Notes under the pieces: generated by a model
Seen by the model: only the letters and a program-made list of their open reading frames with translations
What the model was told of the DNA's origin: nothing
Databases searched by the model: none
Position numbers and translations under genes: made by a program
Assembly (NCBI GenBank): GCA_019096065.1
Contig: JAGUCH010000007.1
Span: forward strand, 1,572,501 to 1,636,500
Direction: 5' to 3'
Origin: Paracyclopina nana
Lineage: Eukaryota > Arthropoda > Copepoda > Cyclopoida > Cyclopettidae
Length of the DNA: 64,000 bases
Shown: in pieces, positions 11,490 to 23,336 of the stretch
Position numbering within the stretch: position 1 is the first letter of the stretch
Layout of the letters: every line of letters begins with the position of its first letter

Positions 11490-12518
11490 ATATATAAACA
11501 TCCATTTAGTATTTAGCTTTATTTGGTTTGTTGTAAGACCAAAAAGTATATTAGGATAACTATATTAAAAATTGAATTTGAAGGTTTCGAACTCTGACGT
11601 TTTGCTAAATGAAGTGTGCTAAATAAAATGTTTGATTTGCAAGATATTGTAGTACATGCAAGTAAATCAACCCATGCGCTGCTGTTAAGGAATGCTGTAA
11701 CCTTGAAAAGTTGTACTCAAATTGTCCATTTTTTGGCCATTCAGGAAGCTCAAAAGCAAGAAACCCTATATGGAAAACAATGGTTTTGAAAACCTGATTG
11801 ACTCATTTGGTGCTCCTTTCTAGGACAATTAATAATGTGCTCCCAAAAAAATCAAATACAAAATAATTTTCAGCTCGATTTTTTGGTGGTGCATGCATTG
11901 TTGACTGACTTTTTGTGGGGGCAACAGGACTTGACACCTACGCAAAACTTCACTTTGTGCCTACTACGCAATCACCATGCAGCATGGCCATTTCACAGCA
12001 CAACAGGCCAAAATGAGGCTCAAGTTCATCTTCAAAAAAGTGCCTCAAACTTGCATACATTATATCTAGGAAATAAAGTCAATTAATCAGGCAGATTGTG
12101 TCACAAAAACCTCACCCTAATTTTTATTACTAATGACTTTTTGTGTGTGTGGCCAAGAATGGAAGATTTGGACGGTTTCAGCGTTGGCTTCACATGGCAG
12201 GAAAACCAATATTCTTGCTTATCTTCAGAATGTTTTAACAAGAAGCAGTCAAAAATAGTGGGATGATGAGTCACGACACTCACTTCAAGCACAGTGGTGC
12301 CATGATTCTTTTTAAAATCCTCAATCCATGCAAATTTCAAATTGTTGCATAAATTAGGAAAGGATATTGAAAATGCAGTTTTGGGGCGGTTTGGCCCAGT
12401 GTGCTCATGCCCAGCTCACCTGTGCAGTTGAGTGCAAAGTCAGACAAAGCCCAGAATTTTAGTTGCCTCTATGGTTGCCTTCTGAGTGCAGCAGCAAAGT
12501 TGATGTGCTCCAAAAATA
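11490..12518. other. intergenic, no gene seen
   Basis: About 1 kb of AT-rich DNA between two plus-strand genes. Short open frames such as 11835-12086 lack start context, splice sites or recognisable residues. A 5' exon of the next gene could hide here. Confidence 0.5.
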
Positions 12519-15429
12519 ATGCCAACCAGTGAATTGGTGAGATATTCAGGGTTGCCCAAGAAGAAGTCCACAGCTGTTGACATCCTCCGCAACAGTGATT
12601 CCAGCTCCTTTGGATCGGGTGGAGAAGATTGGATCACCAGAAAGAGGGTAGAGACCAAGACTGTGAAGAACATAGAGAAACGCATCCAGAGGCAAGTGGT
12701 GCTTGAGGATGGAAGAGTGATTGAAGAAGATGATCCTGAGGTGACTGTGGACACCATTGAAGATGTCGAGAGTCATTCTGATGATTGTGATGATGATGTC
12801 AAGCACATTGGATCTTTAGTTCATGTAAGCCAATCTCCTGGAATGCAAAGATTTCTGCTTTTTTGGATCTGCACTGCAAATAATGGCTGAACAATTGAGA
12901 GGGAGTTGGGCTATTTTGGTTTTGGAAGTGTATATAGTGATGATGTCATGCCATTCAAAAAACTTGTATCACCACAGATGGTCTCATTTTTTCACCTTGG
13001 GCCATATATATAAATAGAAAAAAGTGCATTTGTGCCATTGTGCAAATGGGCATCCTCCTTGCAAATTCCGATTAGTTCCAGCTCCCTTTAAAAGGTGCTT
13101 AATGCATTTTAACGACAATTTTAGTTATTTATTTCGAGCTGGGGCACGTAAAGTAGGGTCATTAAACAGCTGAGCGAGGATTTTATAATGGGAAAACTCG
13201 AGTACAGCTTTACAAGCCCGAGCCTGCGAGAGCTGTAATTGTACGAGTATTTTTCCATTTTAAAATCCGAGTATATAAAAGCTCTAAAAATTTCGATTTA
13301 TTAATTTTGACACAGAAACTAGCTCAACTCAAATTAATGCCTAATGAGACTTGATTTGCATCTCTCAATTTCAGTTTCAGTTTCCAAAACTGAAAACTGT
13401 ATTAGCAAATATTGATCATTTTCAGGTTCCTGCAAATGGAAGTCCTTCTCCTTGGGCACCAGGCTACAATATCGTTGGAGACAAGTTGCAAAGGAACATT
13501 TTCACCAAGAAATTTGAGCAGAAATCTGTGACCACAGCCTGTGCCAATAACCTTGGAGACATCAGCATCAAAGACATTGACGGAGTGATCAAGAGAGGCA
13601 AGAAAGCTGCTTCGGTGGCCAAAACCAAAGGCTACACCGAAGATCCTGGAAGGATTGCTGCCAAAGTGATCCATCGGGACGCATCAAGGAACAAAACTGT
13701 GGACGTGGAAGACATCCAAGAAATCGACCAGATGAATGCTCAAGGACACTTGCAGACTCACAGGGTCGTCAATAGGGAGTGTATTGAGGATAAACAGGAT
13801 GAGACTCCCTCAGACGGAGAGTCCACTGAAGAAACTGAGTCCAGAGATGGAGACAGAGATGCTTTCTCTCAACGCAAAGAGGACAGGACCATAGATTACT
13901 ACAAGGTCCAAAAAGGTACAACATAGCCCTGACCAAATAATCAAAGATTACAATAATACTTGCTCAGTTTAGAAGACTGAAAATTAAATTGAAAGGAGAC
14001 AACCAAGTTTCATTAAATACTAATTTGAATTGATCAATTGATTTGTGGCATAGAATTTTTTTTTTTGATTGGATAATATTCATGTATGAATATTGCAGGA
14101 AAGAGCATGAAAGAAGCCAAACTAATCCGAAGAGGGCTCCATATGACCTCCTATGACAAAAACGATCAATGTGGAGGAGCTCTTAACTACACTCAGCCAA
14201 GGGCACTCAAATATGACAGTGATTCAACCACCAACTCAGGCCAAGTGGTCCACAGGCGGCCTCCACGTCAAGAACGGCCTCACTCCAGAGCCACTGGAGG
14301 ACGAAATAATGCATCAAGATACTCCAGCAGTGAACGCGAGGATCCCAGGAGGTTCCACACCATTGAGAGCACCTCTTATAAACCATTTGGAGTAAGGAGG
14401 GACAGCGAAGATAGCAAGTCCTACAGGTCCAGGTCAATGTCCAGGTCACCCCAGTATGCCGAGGTCAAGAGAGACTTGAAGGCATCCAAAGGCTTGAACA
14501 AGTCCACTGGTAACATCCTCAGAGAGGACTTGGACACTGAACGTGCTGGACGATTGCGAAGAGCAATGTCGTTTAAGTAAGTCATTTCATATTTTTTGTC
14601 ACCGTACAAATGTTTTTACGAGGAAAAAGCTCCAGAGTACAAAATAAATTTGCAATGAGGCTTGATTTCCCCCAATCAAGTTAGTTTTCAGTCTTTGAAA
14701 CTGATTTTTAATTGCCGATACTTTGATTTTTTCTTCAGGGATAACTCCAGGATTGGATCGGAGGTAAACTCTGAAAGATCTTCTTCAGGGCCAAAGCCCA
14801 GCTTTTTGGACACCATGAAGAAATCCTTGTATGCCACATTATCCAAGGCAGCAATGTCCACCAAATCGAAGGCTCCTGCCATGGATCATCCTGGATCACC
14901 TCCAAAGAGGCCTCCAAGGAAGCCAAGAAGCCAATCCTCCATGAGTGATCACCATAGGTCAATGTCCAGCTTGGCTTACAAATCCATTGAGCACCAGCAA
15001 CCACAACATCAGCCTCGTGGCTCCAACAAGGCCACATTCGAAGGCCGTAGCTGGGACATGCATTCCACAGCCTCAAGTACCCTGCCGAGATCATCGAGGC
15101 CGTCAGTGACTCCATCCAGACCTACTCCAACTCCGCGGGGCGGAGCTCAGAAGACCAGATTGTCCATCAGTGGAGCCAGCAACAGATCTTCTTCCATGGA
15201 ACCTTCGATGGTGCATGGATTCAGGGAGAATCGAGATCCTCCCAAATTCGAGAGGAAAAGGGACAATACGAACCGGTTCTTTGGCCAATCCGGATTCAAC
15301 GAGGATGACTCTGAAGTGGTTGAACGCTCCAAGCCTCCTCCAGACATGAGACGGTATTTGCTAGACAACTTGAGCAAAAAACCCTCTTCAGTGCACGTAA
15401 AGCAGCCCTCAGTAATTAGTGCCATGTAA
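12519..15429 (+). CDS. large disordered Arg/Ser/Pro-rich protein, function unknown
   Basis: Four exons, 12519-12824, 13426-13915, 14099-14576 and 14739-15429, give 654 residues with matching phases. No membrane segment or signal peptide is seen. The N-terminal third is charged (KNIEKRIQRQVV, then an acidic DDPEVTVDTIEDVE run). A more ordered block follows around residues 105-215, with GYTEDPGRIAAKVIHRD. The C-terminal half is low complexity, with RSRSMSRSP and many PxxP stretches (PPKRPPRKP) that could bind SH3 domains. It looks like a cytoskeletal or junction scaffold, which is inference. The ATG at 12519 is the first in frame but earlier exons cannot be excluded. I do not recognise a named family. 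Confidence 0.75.
13274..13280 (+). promoter_or_regulatory. TATA-box-like site inside the first intron of the disordered-protein gene
   Basis: TATAAAA lies in a locally GC-richer patch (13140-13280) about 150 bp before the second coding exon. It could drive a shorter isoform starting downstream. Only the sequence match supports it. Confidence 0.25.
13343..13400. repeat. dispersed palindromic repeat (TTTCAG/CTGAAA family), copy 1
   Basis: Contains AATGAGACTTGATTT followed by AATTTCAGTTTCAGTTTCC and an inverted CAAAACTGAAAACTG. It sits in an intron just before an exon. Same family as the copies at 13964, 14653 and 15510. Confidence 0.5.
13964..14016. repeat. dispersed palindromic repeat, copy 2 (opposite orientation)
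   Basis: CAGTTTAGAAGACTGAAAATT is followed by AACCAAGTTTCATT, the approximate reverse complement of the AATGAGACTTG end in copy 1. Confidence 0.45.
14653..14713. repeat. dispersed palindromic repeat, copy 3
   Basis: AATGAGGCTTGATTT, then TTTTCAGTCTTTGAAACTG, in the last intron of the same gene and in the orientation of copy 1. Confidence 0.45.
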
Positions 15430-15509
15430 TCCTTGTCCTACTTTTATGATTAACATTATTAATGCGAAAGGAAATAAACGTAACTTTGATTTGAATTATG
15501 GAGCTATTT

Positions 15510-15566
15510 CATCAGTTTTGATGACTGAAAATAATTGAGGTTGAAAGAAACCAAGTCTCATTGATG
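15510..15566. repeat. dispersed palindromic repeat, copy 4 (opposite orientation)
   Basis: CATCAGTTTTGATGACTGAAA followed by AACCAAGTCTCATT, just downstream of the gene's stop codon. Confidence 0.45.
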
Positions 15567-16660
15567 ATTTAAAGATCATGATGAAGATTTTTTGTCAAAA
15601 CTAATTTTATGTCAACGACAAAAAATTATGAGCGATATGCTTAGTACTAACAATGATAAGTTAAGGATATATAAAATATTTTTAATTAAAGGTTGGGTGA
15701 TTTTAAGGCCCAAACATTCCATATAGCCAAGATAATTTTTAAAGCAAGAACAAGCATATCAGATTTCATTCCGAATGACAAATGCAGCAATGTGTCACAC
15801 CCACCAAAACTTTAAACTTTTCATGCTCCAAGCAAATTTTTATCTTGCCATATATTGGATCCCAACATCGCGAGCAATAAATATTAAAGGAAACAGCTGC
15901 ATTTATGTTCTGCATTATTGAACTATGCTGTTGTGGTTGTTGGCCCTAATTAGCTTTTTTCTCATATCACATGCTTGCTTATACAATCCTAAAAATTCGT
16001 TTTCCCATTTTAATTAAAGGGGGGCCTTTTTCATCATTTTCAGCCAGGTATGAGAATTGTGCCAAACTTCAGCTTTGATGGATCCTGGGTAAAAATATGC
16101 GTGGGAGTTGGACTAAATGAGTACTTAAAAGTTGGGCTCCACTCCCACGTGCTACAGTATATACATTTTAGCCTATGAAGTGTAGCGCGCGCGCGCAGGC
16201 CTGAGCACCCACAAAAAATCAAGCCAGTTTTCATTCTTCAGAGCTTCCAATTCTTCTTAGAAGACATGTGCACCACCACCACTCAAATTTTGCCTTGCAT
16301 AAATCGAGAAAAACAGCTTGAATAAGCAGCAGCAAAAAGTAAGCCAAATGGAGAAAAGTTCCTCTGTGTATGTCAATGTTATTGTGAGCTATGAAAAGTT
16401 GGATATATGCTACAGTAGGATGGGAAATTGAGTTATTGAGCCATTCGAATTCATAGAAGTTTATTGTATGATCATGGTCTAATTCCCGAAACTGGTTTCC
16501 ATTTGCGGGGGGAGAACAGTGGAAGAACCACCATTAATTACAAATCAGCTGCTGTTAAAGGTAATAGAGTTCAGCAACATATTTTGTTTTTTTAATGCCT
16601 ATTTGGGCCGCAGTTCATTTGTGGCGCTGCTGGCTGGAGTGAAAAAACAAAGGCCTCAAG
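15567..16660. other. intergenic, no gene seen; upstream region of the innexin
   Basis: About 1.1 kb. A short hairpin has arms CGTGGGAGT/ACTCCCACG at about 16100-16148, and a GCGCGCGCGC run lies near 16185-16196. No coding frame is supported. Confidence 0.5.
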
Positions 16661-19004
16661 ATGATGCACTTAGTGGGTGACATTGTGAAGCATTTCACAT
16701 TTGATGACATCAACATTGACAATTGGACCTTCAAGCTGTTCTACAAGGGCTCATTCATCATCTTTCTCATGGGCTCCATGGTGGGCATTTTGAGCCAGTA
16801 TTTTGGTGAGCCCATCAATTGTGATTTCAAAGGCATTGACTCAGAGATGGCAAGCAGCTATTGCTGGATCCATGGGTCATCTTACATCCCTCCAGAGTAC
16901 CAAAAGCACATGAGATGCATTGTTGATTTGGAGGGAGTGGAGTCAGCTGATGATGCACCAGATACTTCATACTACCAGGTGAGACCTTTTGTTTAGAGCC
17001 AAAAAGCCAAGAAAAGAGCCAGAAAACATCAATTTGGGCATTTCTAGTGGGTGACTTTTGTGATGATGGTACAAGCTGGTACTTTCATGCTTCCCTACAA
17101 AATCTGGAAGGCCATGGAGGGTGGTCTCATGGAGGAGTTTGGCACTGAGGCCAAAGCTGCCATTTTACTCAATGAAGAGCTGGATGAAGCTGTTGTGATT
17201 GACTCTGTTGTTGAGAAATATGTGAAATTCTTCAGGTCCATTTGGCACAGGAGCAATTGGTACTTTTTCATGTTTGTCCTCTGTGAGCTGCTCAACTGCA
17301 GTGTGCTCTTTCTCAACTTTTGGATCACAGACATTTTCCTCAATGGGAAATTCTACTATTATGGCTGGGACGTGATACAGTACAGCCGATTGACCCCTGA
17401 AGACCAAGAAATTGCTGTCAACCCATTTTGCTCGGTTTTCCCCAAAGAAGTGAGCTGCAGTGTGCCCAATGTGGGCGCTGCTGGAGGCCTCCAAAACCAT
17501 AATGGCCTCTGTGTCCTCTCGCAGAACGTAATCAATGAGAAAATGTACCTTGCAGTCTGGTTCTGGGTTGTCTTCCTCGTTTTTGTCATCCCTCTCCTCA
17601 TCATCTACCGGGTACTGACACTCATGTTTCACTGCTTCAGAGCTGGCCTTCTCATGTGTAAGTAAATCAATCTCATAGAGAACAGCATCAAACAAAGACG
17701 CGCCATCTGTCGACATCTTTGGCGAAACACATGAAAGCTAAACTGAAAATAAGCTATGAGCCCAAATGCTGGCTTTTTAAGGAGTACCTTTACTACATAT
17801 CAATTTAAAATCATTTTCTAGCATAAATGTTGTTTCCTTTTCCCCAACAGCTTCTCTTAGCTCCCAAGTGATTCCCAGAAATGCCGCTTGGGGGCGCTTT
17901 GTGTAAATAAGATGTTTACAGCAGCTCTATAGGCTACACTTCAATGAGACGTTCATCTACTAGCTATAAAAAGCATACTGTTGTGCTTTGAAAATTGTTT
18001 TAAGAGAAAAAATATTTGGCTTCCTTTTCCCCAACAGCTTCTCTTAGCTCCCAAGTGATGCCCAGAAATGCCGCTTGGGGGCGCTTTATGTAAATAAGAT
18101 GTTTACAGCAACTCTATAGGCTACACTTCAATGAGACGTTCATCTACGAGCTATAAAAAAGCATACTTGTGCTTTGAAAATTGTTTTTTAGGGAAAAAAT
18201 ACTTTGCTTCTGCAATACGAAGACAATTCCAAGTCAAGGAAACAAGTTTTTACATGTGCAGTACAAAAATCCTGCTCAAGGGACTTGCTCCCCTAATTCA
18301 ATTTCATAAGAAGTGCTGCTCTCTTTTTTGGAACATCTTTTCATGCATATGTATATTTCACTTTTGCAGCAAAGCTGGGAAACATTGATGATGACGCTGC
18401 CAGAAAGGCTTGTGCATATGTCAACTCCAAGTGCTATGTTGGAGACTGGTTTGTCCTCTACCAAATCAGCAAAAACGTGAATATGTACTTTTACAGAGTG
18501 TTCATCAAAGAGCTCAGGAAAGACATGAAGAGAAATCCCAAGAAAAAGCTGCCTCCCTACCTTGACATTTGCAACAAGAAGGCCACTGAAAGTGACCTGG
18601 ATGATGCTGAAGGCAAGTTTGATGATGACATTGAGCAAGGTGACAATCTGGATGAAGGCTCAAGCTTGCTAGATCAAGAAGCCCACAATGCTCCCACTTT
18701 GTTAGTAACTTAATTTTTTTTTTTAATTTTAAAAATATCTCAAAAAAACTTTTGTAGGAAAAGACAGACTTCCAAAAAAGCCTCTGCTGAAAATGAGGCT
18801 GAGGAGGCAAAAAAGCCGGTTAATCCAAGAATGCTTGGCGGTAGAGGGCGCATGGGGCGTTTAGGCGGCGCGGGCCGGATGGGCGGCAAAATGGGCCGAG
18901 GTGGCGGCGGTGGCAGAAAGGCGGGCGGCCGAAAAGGCGGCAAAGGAGGGGGAATGTCTTCCATGGATGCTGAAATGGATATGGCCATGATGATGACATT
19001 TTAA
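16661..19004 (+). CDS. innexin gap-junction subunit with Gly/Arg/Met-rich C-terminal tail
   Basis: Exons 16661-16978, 17048-17657, 18370-18700 and 18758-19004 give 501 residues. The innexin signature YYQWV is split by intron 1 at residues 104-108. Helix 1 is at about residues 27-50; loop 1 has its two cysteines (NCDF, SYCW). Loop 2 keeps the conserved pattern C-x-VFP, C, then GLCVLSQNVINEKMY before helix 4. Helix 3 follows FRSIWHRSNWYFFMF. Innexins form hexameric or octameric intercellular channels in the plasma membrane. The cytoplasmic tail is odd: the last exon encodes about 50 residues dominated by Gly, Arg and Met (GGRGRMGRLGGAGRMGGKMG), with GC-rich CpG-rich codons unlike the rest of the gene. 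It converges with the fasciclin gene, 127 bp away. Confidence 0.95.
17700..17708 (-). promoter_or_regulatory. AGATGGCGC motif (CTCF-like core)
   Basis: Exact nine-base core on the minus strand, 43 bp inside the long third intron of the innexin gene. One of four copies in the window. Confidence 0.3.
17834..18210. repeat. tandem duplication of a ~187-bp segment in the innexin intron
   Basis: Two consecutive copies start with TTCCTTTTCCCCAACAG at 17834 and 18021, a period of 187 bp. They are nearly identical, with scattered single-base differences and small indels. Each copy contains an acceptor-like CCCCAACAG and the phrase CGCTTGGGGGCGCTTT. The duplication is recent, judged by identity; neither copy encodes an obvious exon. 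Confidence 0.85.
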
Positions 19005-19131
19005 CCCTACTTTTTGACATTCAAAAGTAATAAACTTTATATTATTAAGTAGCCTAACTAACAATTAGTCAAGTTGCCTCATTGCATTTATTTGTCTGAC
19101 CAATTTCTTCAAAGAGGAAGGAAACAATGAA

Positions 19132-22022
19132 TTATTCAATGATTCCATTGACTTGGTGGAACACTCCATTTTCAGCACTGAAGTCAGCCATTGTGACTTG
19201 CACATTGTTATTGACAGTCAAAAAAGCTATAAATAGAAAAGCACATGTGAGCCCAAATTGGTGACATCATTATAAACCTTGCGTAGCAGTATTTTGTGTG
19301 TATATAGTAGATATTATGCTAATTAGTCTCCACATTACCTGAATAAGTGTCAGTATTGATTGATGTCACTTGAAGTTGCTTTCCCCCCAGGGAAAAAATT
19401 CCACTTCTGAGACCAATGGAGTACCAAGAGGTTGGCAAAATGTGATTAAGGAGCAATCTCCTTGCCAGATCTTCTTCTTTGATGCCATTGCTCAAAGCTT
19501 GCTCAATAACTCTACAGGGAAGAAATTAGCACTTTCTTTAAACAATTTTTAATGCAATGCTCACGAATTTGTTGGAACAAGGAGAGTCATGGTGAAGGCT
19601 GGAGGCTGCTCTAGCAAATTGGGGTAGAATTTGTCAAACAGCCTCACAAAGGACTGGAATTGAGGCAAAGCTTTCAAAATGTCATGCAATTTAGCATGTC
19701 GAGGTGGAATGAAATCCAGGCCTGATTTCAGCTCGTGGATAATCCCATTATGAGCTTTGAACCCTTTAAATACGATTTCCTGGCCACTGCAAGTCTTGAT
19801 GGAGTCCTGTAACAAAATGGTCAGTTCGTCTACTTTGCATCAGTAATTATTTCTTGATGTCAATAAGCATTTTTTCCATATTTTTTTCAAGTAAAAGGTC
19901 TCAAAAATGAGAATTGATTGCCCCCTTTAATTTCGGTGTCAGTTTTCAAAACTGAAATTAGACGCATGAGGAAAGAATTTCTTCTTAAGAAGATTTCTCC
20001 TCAGTTGTAATTGACTGGCAACAATTTTTGAAAAGTTGTGCTATGTTACCTTCTCATTGCTGTAAACGTTGAAAGTGAGCTTTCTTTTGCTGAGTAAAGT
20101 AGGCACTTTGAGCTCATCCTCAATCATCGATTCCTTCAAAAGGCCTCTGGCAATATGCAAAGAAACTCTTTCCAGTAATGTGGTATGTTGGGGGTACGCC
20201 TTGGGGTGTTCGAATGCCTCGTTGGTGGGTGCAAAAATGGTGAAATGGCCTTCATGGTCTACCACTTTGTCCATTTTGGTCTCTTTCAAGGCAGCAGCAA
20301 AGGAAGTGTAGCCTTTGTGCTGTAAAAGCTCAATCAAATTCATAGCTTTCTTTTCTTCTGGAGCAGAAGCCAAGATCTGGTCATCAAAGGATAATGATGG
20401 GAACAGTACTTGGTCAATGGCATGCACAGCTCCATTTCCAGCTGTGACATCCGCTAAGGTCACAGTGGCCTTGCCAAACTTGACATCTAGAAAGACAATT
20501 GCATCCACATTGTGTTCATCTAATTACAACTGTCAAGAAATCTGGCCCGCAAGAAACATTTTCCTCCTTAAACTAATTTCAGTTTTGCAAACTGACATCA
20601 AAGTTGAATTATGACTATCGATTATCATTCACAAGTACGTTGATTTGAAACATTGAAAAAGTACTACTGAATTAACACTTTCAAAATAAAAGTCAATTTT
20701 TTTGTTCTCAGGATCCTGCTTAGATGAACACCACCTAAAAACATATGCACTATTTACCAGTGTCAGTGAGAGTCACTGTGATTTTGTTGCCTGCCAAAGT
20801 CTTGATGACCATGCCATTGTCCAAGCCAACTGAATAGTAAGTCAGAGGCAAAACATGAGCACTGAGAAGACCAGCCAAGGCAGTCTTATTTTTCTTCAAG
20901 TGGTTAATGAAGTCTGGGTGCAAATTGGCAAAGGCTCTACAAAGAAAAAAAAGAGAAAGCTTTGACAGACTTAAAAAAGCCAATCTGGAAGCTCTGTTAC
21001 CCATTATTGGGTGCCAGGAGAGTAAAGGGGCCTTGGGTATCCAGTGTGTTATAAAGGCCAGCCAATTTGACGAGTTCCACAATTTCAGAGTGTTCAGGGC
21101 AACATTCATCGATTTCTGAAATGACAGAGCCAGCCCGTTTGTACACAGAGGACATGACATCGCCCAAAATGTGGAGGACTCCATTTCTGGCCTCATAGTC
21201 AGTGGCAATGATTTTCCTGCCATTGGCTGTCACTGCAGAGTTAGGGTAGATATTCAGCCTAATGGTTCTCTTGCTCAGGAGTGATTTGATGGTATTTTCG
21301 TCCACAATTTCCGAGCTCTTCACTTGGCCACGCCCAATGTGCAAATAAACTTTGTCACAAACTGAGTCTTCCCCTGGGTACCATTTCTCACGAGCAAATG
21401 CCTCATTGGAAGGTGCAAACACAGTGAAAGGACCTGCGAAAGCAATTACTTAAGTAATAAGAATTATAATTATAATAAGAATTCTTATTATACACATTTT
21501 CAGCTGTGTGTAGTATTTTGAGGGGCTTGCGTAACTTGAGGCAAACCACAACACGGTAATACATCAAGTACGTTACTTAAATTAGGCTGCTGATGAGCAA
21601 AATATGGTGACTTTTAGGTTTGTACAAGTTATAAGACAAATATTGCTTTTATCCTGTGTTGTTTTAGCAATTTTTTCAAGTAGTCGATTAAAATGAGCTA
21701 CAATTTCAGTTTCACAACTCAAAACTGAAATTGGGCCTCTTTATCAATTTTAGAGCTTATTTTTAGCTGTAGTTGAAGGCCAGGATATTAGGCTATAATT
21801 GCTATGCGCATAAATAATTAAGCAGGTTTTTAACAGTAATTGGTAGGTACCTTCATGGTTGATAACTTTGTGCAAGCCACATTGATTGACGAGGTCTAAA
21901 AATGAAGTCAAATTCAGGGACTGCGCGACCTCCAGTAAATTCGGTTTATAGTCGCCATTGATGGTCAAGGCCGAGGAGGCCGAAATGGCAAAGGCCAAGA
22001 ACAACCCGATATATTGCTGCAT
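19132..22022 (-). CDS. secreted four-domain fasciclin (FAS1) protein
   Basis: Seven minus-strand exons: 22022-21851, 21433-21001, 20936-20758, 20519-20050, 19806-19565, 19511-19339, 19226-19132, giving 587 residues in frame. An N-terminal signal peptide (hydrophobic FLAFAISASSA) is present. Four FAS1 domains can be followed at about residues 30-160, 165-295, 305-447 and 455-587. Each has a TVFAPSNEAF / TLLAPNN / TIFAPTNEAF / TLLVPTNS box near its start, a HI-x-x-G box in the middle, and an NG-x-x-H-x-ID/N box at its end. FAS1 tandem proteins (periostin/TGFBI, midline fascilin) act in cell-matrix adhesion. There is no GPI or membrane tail visible, so secretion is likely. Introns carry several copies of the palindromic repeat. 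Confidence 0.92.
19929..19960. repeat. dispersed palindromic repeat, copy 5
   Basis: TGTCAGTTTTCAAAACTGAAA: near-perfect inverted repeat (CAGTTTT/AAAACTG) in a fasciclin-gene intron. Confidence 0.5.
20575..20596. repeat. dispersed palindromic repeat, copy 6
   Basis: AATTTCAGTTTTGCAAACTG in the intron upstream of the fourth fasciclin exon; arms CAGTTT/AAACTG. Confidence 0.45.
21702..21732. repeat. dispersed palindromic repeat, copy 7
   Basis: AATTTCAGTTT, a short spacer, then AAAACTGAAATT: the clearest complete palindrome, in the first fasciclin intron. Confidence 0.55.
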
Positions 22023-22301
22023 CTTCTGCCAATTCCACTTGGTAACTAAGCAAGTAAACTCAAGACAGCTTTAGAAGAAAACCGGTTTTTTCAATGCTCT
22101 CAAATGTTGCTGTACAGCCAAAGTCTCATTTCACACAGTAGCGCTACGCAATGTAACATGGGCTTCATCCACACTTTATACCCATGTTGATATTTTTTTA
22201 CGATAGTGTGGCTTTTGTGCAAGTATTCGCATTTGCGACAAAATAATTAATTTGAATTGTCGCACTCAATAATGACAAACAATTGTCTTTGCTCTATTTA
22301 T

Positions 22302-22336
22302 GTTTCAGTGCCCAAGACTGAAATTGACTGCAGAAG
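22302..22336. repeat. dispersed palindromic repeat, copy 8
   Basis: GTTTCAGTGCCCAAGACTGAA followed by ATTGACTG; upstream of the fasciclin gene. Arms are shorter than in copy 7. Confidence 0.4.
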
Positions 22337-23312
22337 CAAAATGTTTCCTCACTTTGAGATTTCTTTCTACATGAACAATGACGATTGTCATGACTTTGGA
22401 GGAACAATTGGGCTTTGCTTACGGAGGCTCTGTTAGTAATGATTTTTGCCGCTAGGAGGAGCTAATGATAGCCCAGCTAATTGAAGCGTAGGCTAAGCAG
22501 GCTGAATTTCGATCTGTTTCTGTTTGCACCTGCTCCGCTACAAGCCCCGATCTAAAAAAATTGAACCTCCGATCAATTTTTAAAGTCAACAGATTTGGTA
22601 TATTTCAACTAATTTACAAATATTTTAGTCTTCTAACTTTTTAAAAGTAAGATTTAATCCAGTTTTGTTGCCATTTTATAGGCACAGTGAGTAATAATTG
22701 TGTGCTTTGCAGGACAATTTGCCCAAGAAAAGCAAGCTTGATACATGGTGGAGCTTTCTGGAAAAGGCAGAAAATCTCTCTTTTCTTGACAAGAACGCCA
22801 AATATTTCGTTTTTAAAAGTCAAAAAGCCAAATGATAACGATTATGCGACGAACTAGTTGAAGCGAATTTGAAAAAGAATCGGAGGTTACTCCTAATGCC
22901 ATCTTTTTTACCTTATTGGGAAAAATGTAACTACACCGTGAGCAAAGCCCAATTGGGCACGCCCTCTGGCAGCAATTTAGAGCAACATGCCTTGGAAGTT
23001 GCAAGAGGGAAAGCGCCATTTTTTTTGTCAACATCTAATCACGAGCTCATGGCAAAGACATGCATGCTACACTAGTATCATTAATCCTAGCGGACATCAT
23101 TTTCTTAATACATATAAATACATTCTAAATACACTTGCCTAAAGGTGCAGTTCTTCAGTATACATCTACTTAAAGAATATATCCTCTATTGAGATGTAAA
23201 TATGCGTGCATTTATCTCTCTGAGCTCCATTTATACATGATGATCATCCATGTCGCATATCAAGTGAAAGAAAATTAATCGCGACTACAGCAAACATTTT
23301 ACTTTGAAAGTT

Positions 23313-23336
23313 AATTTCAGTCTGCAGAACTGAAGA
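23313..23336. repeat. dispersed palindromic repeat, copy 9
   Basis: AATTTCAGTCTGCAGAACTGA: shortened copy with a CAGT/ACTG core around CTGCAG. Confidence 0.35.
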
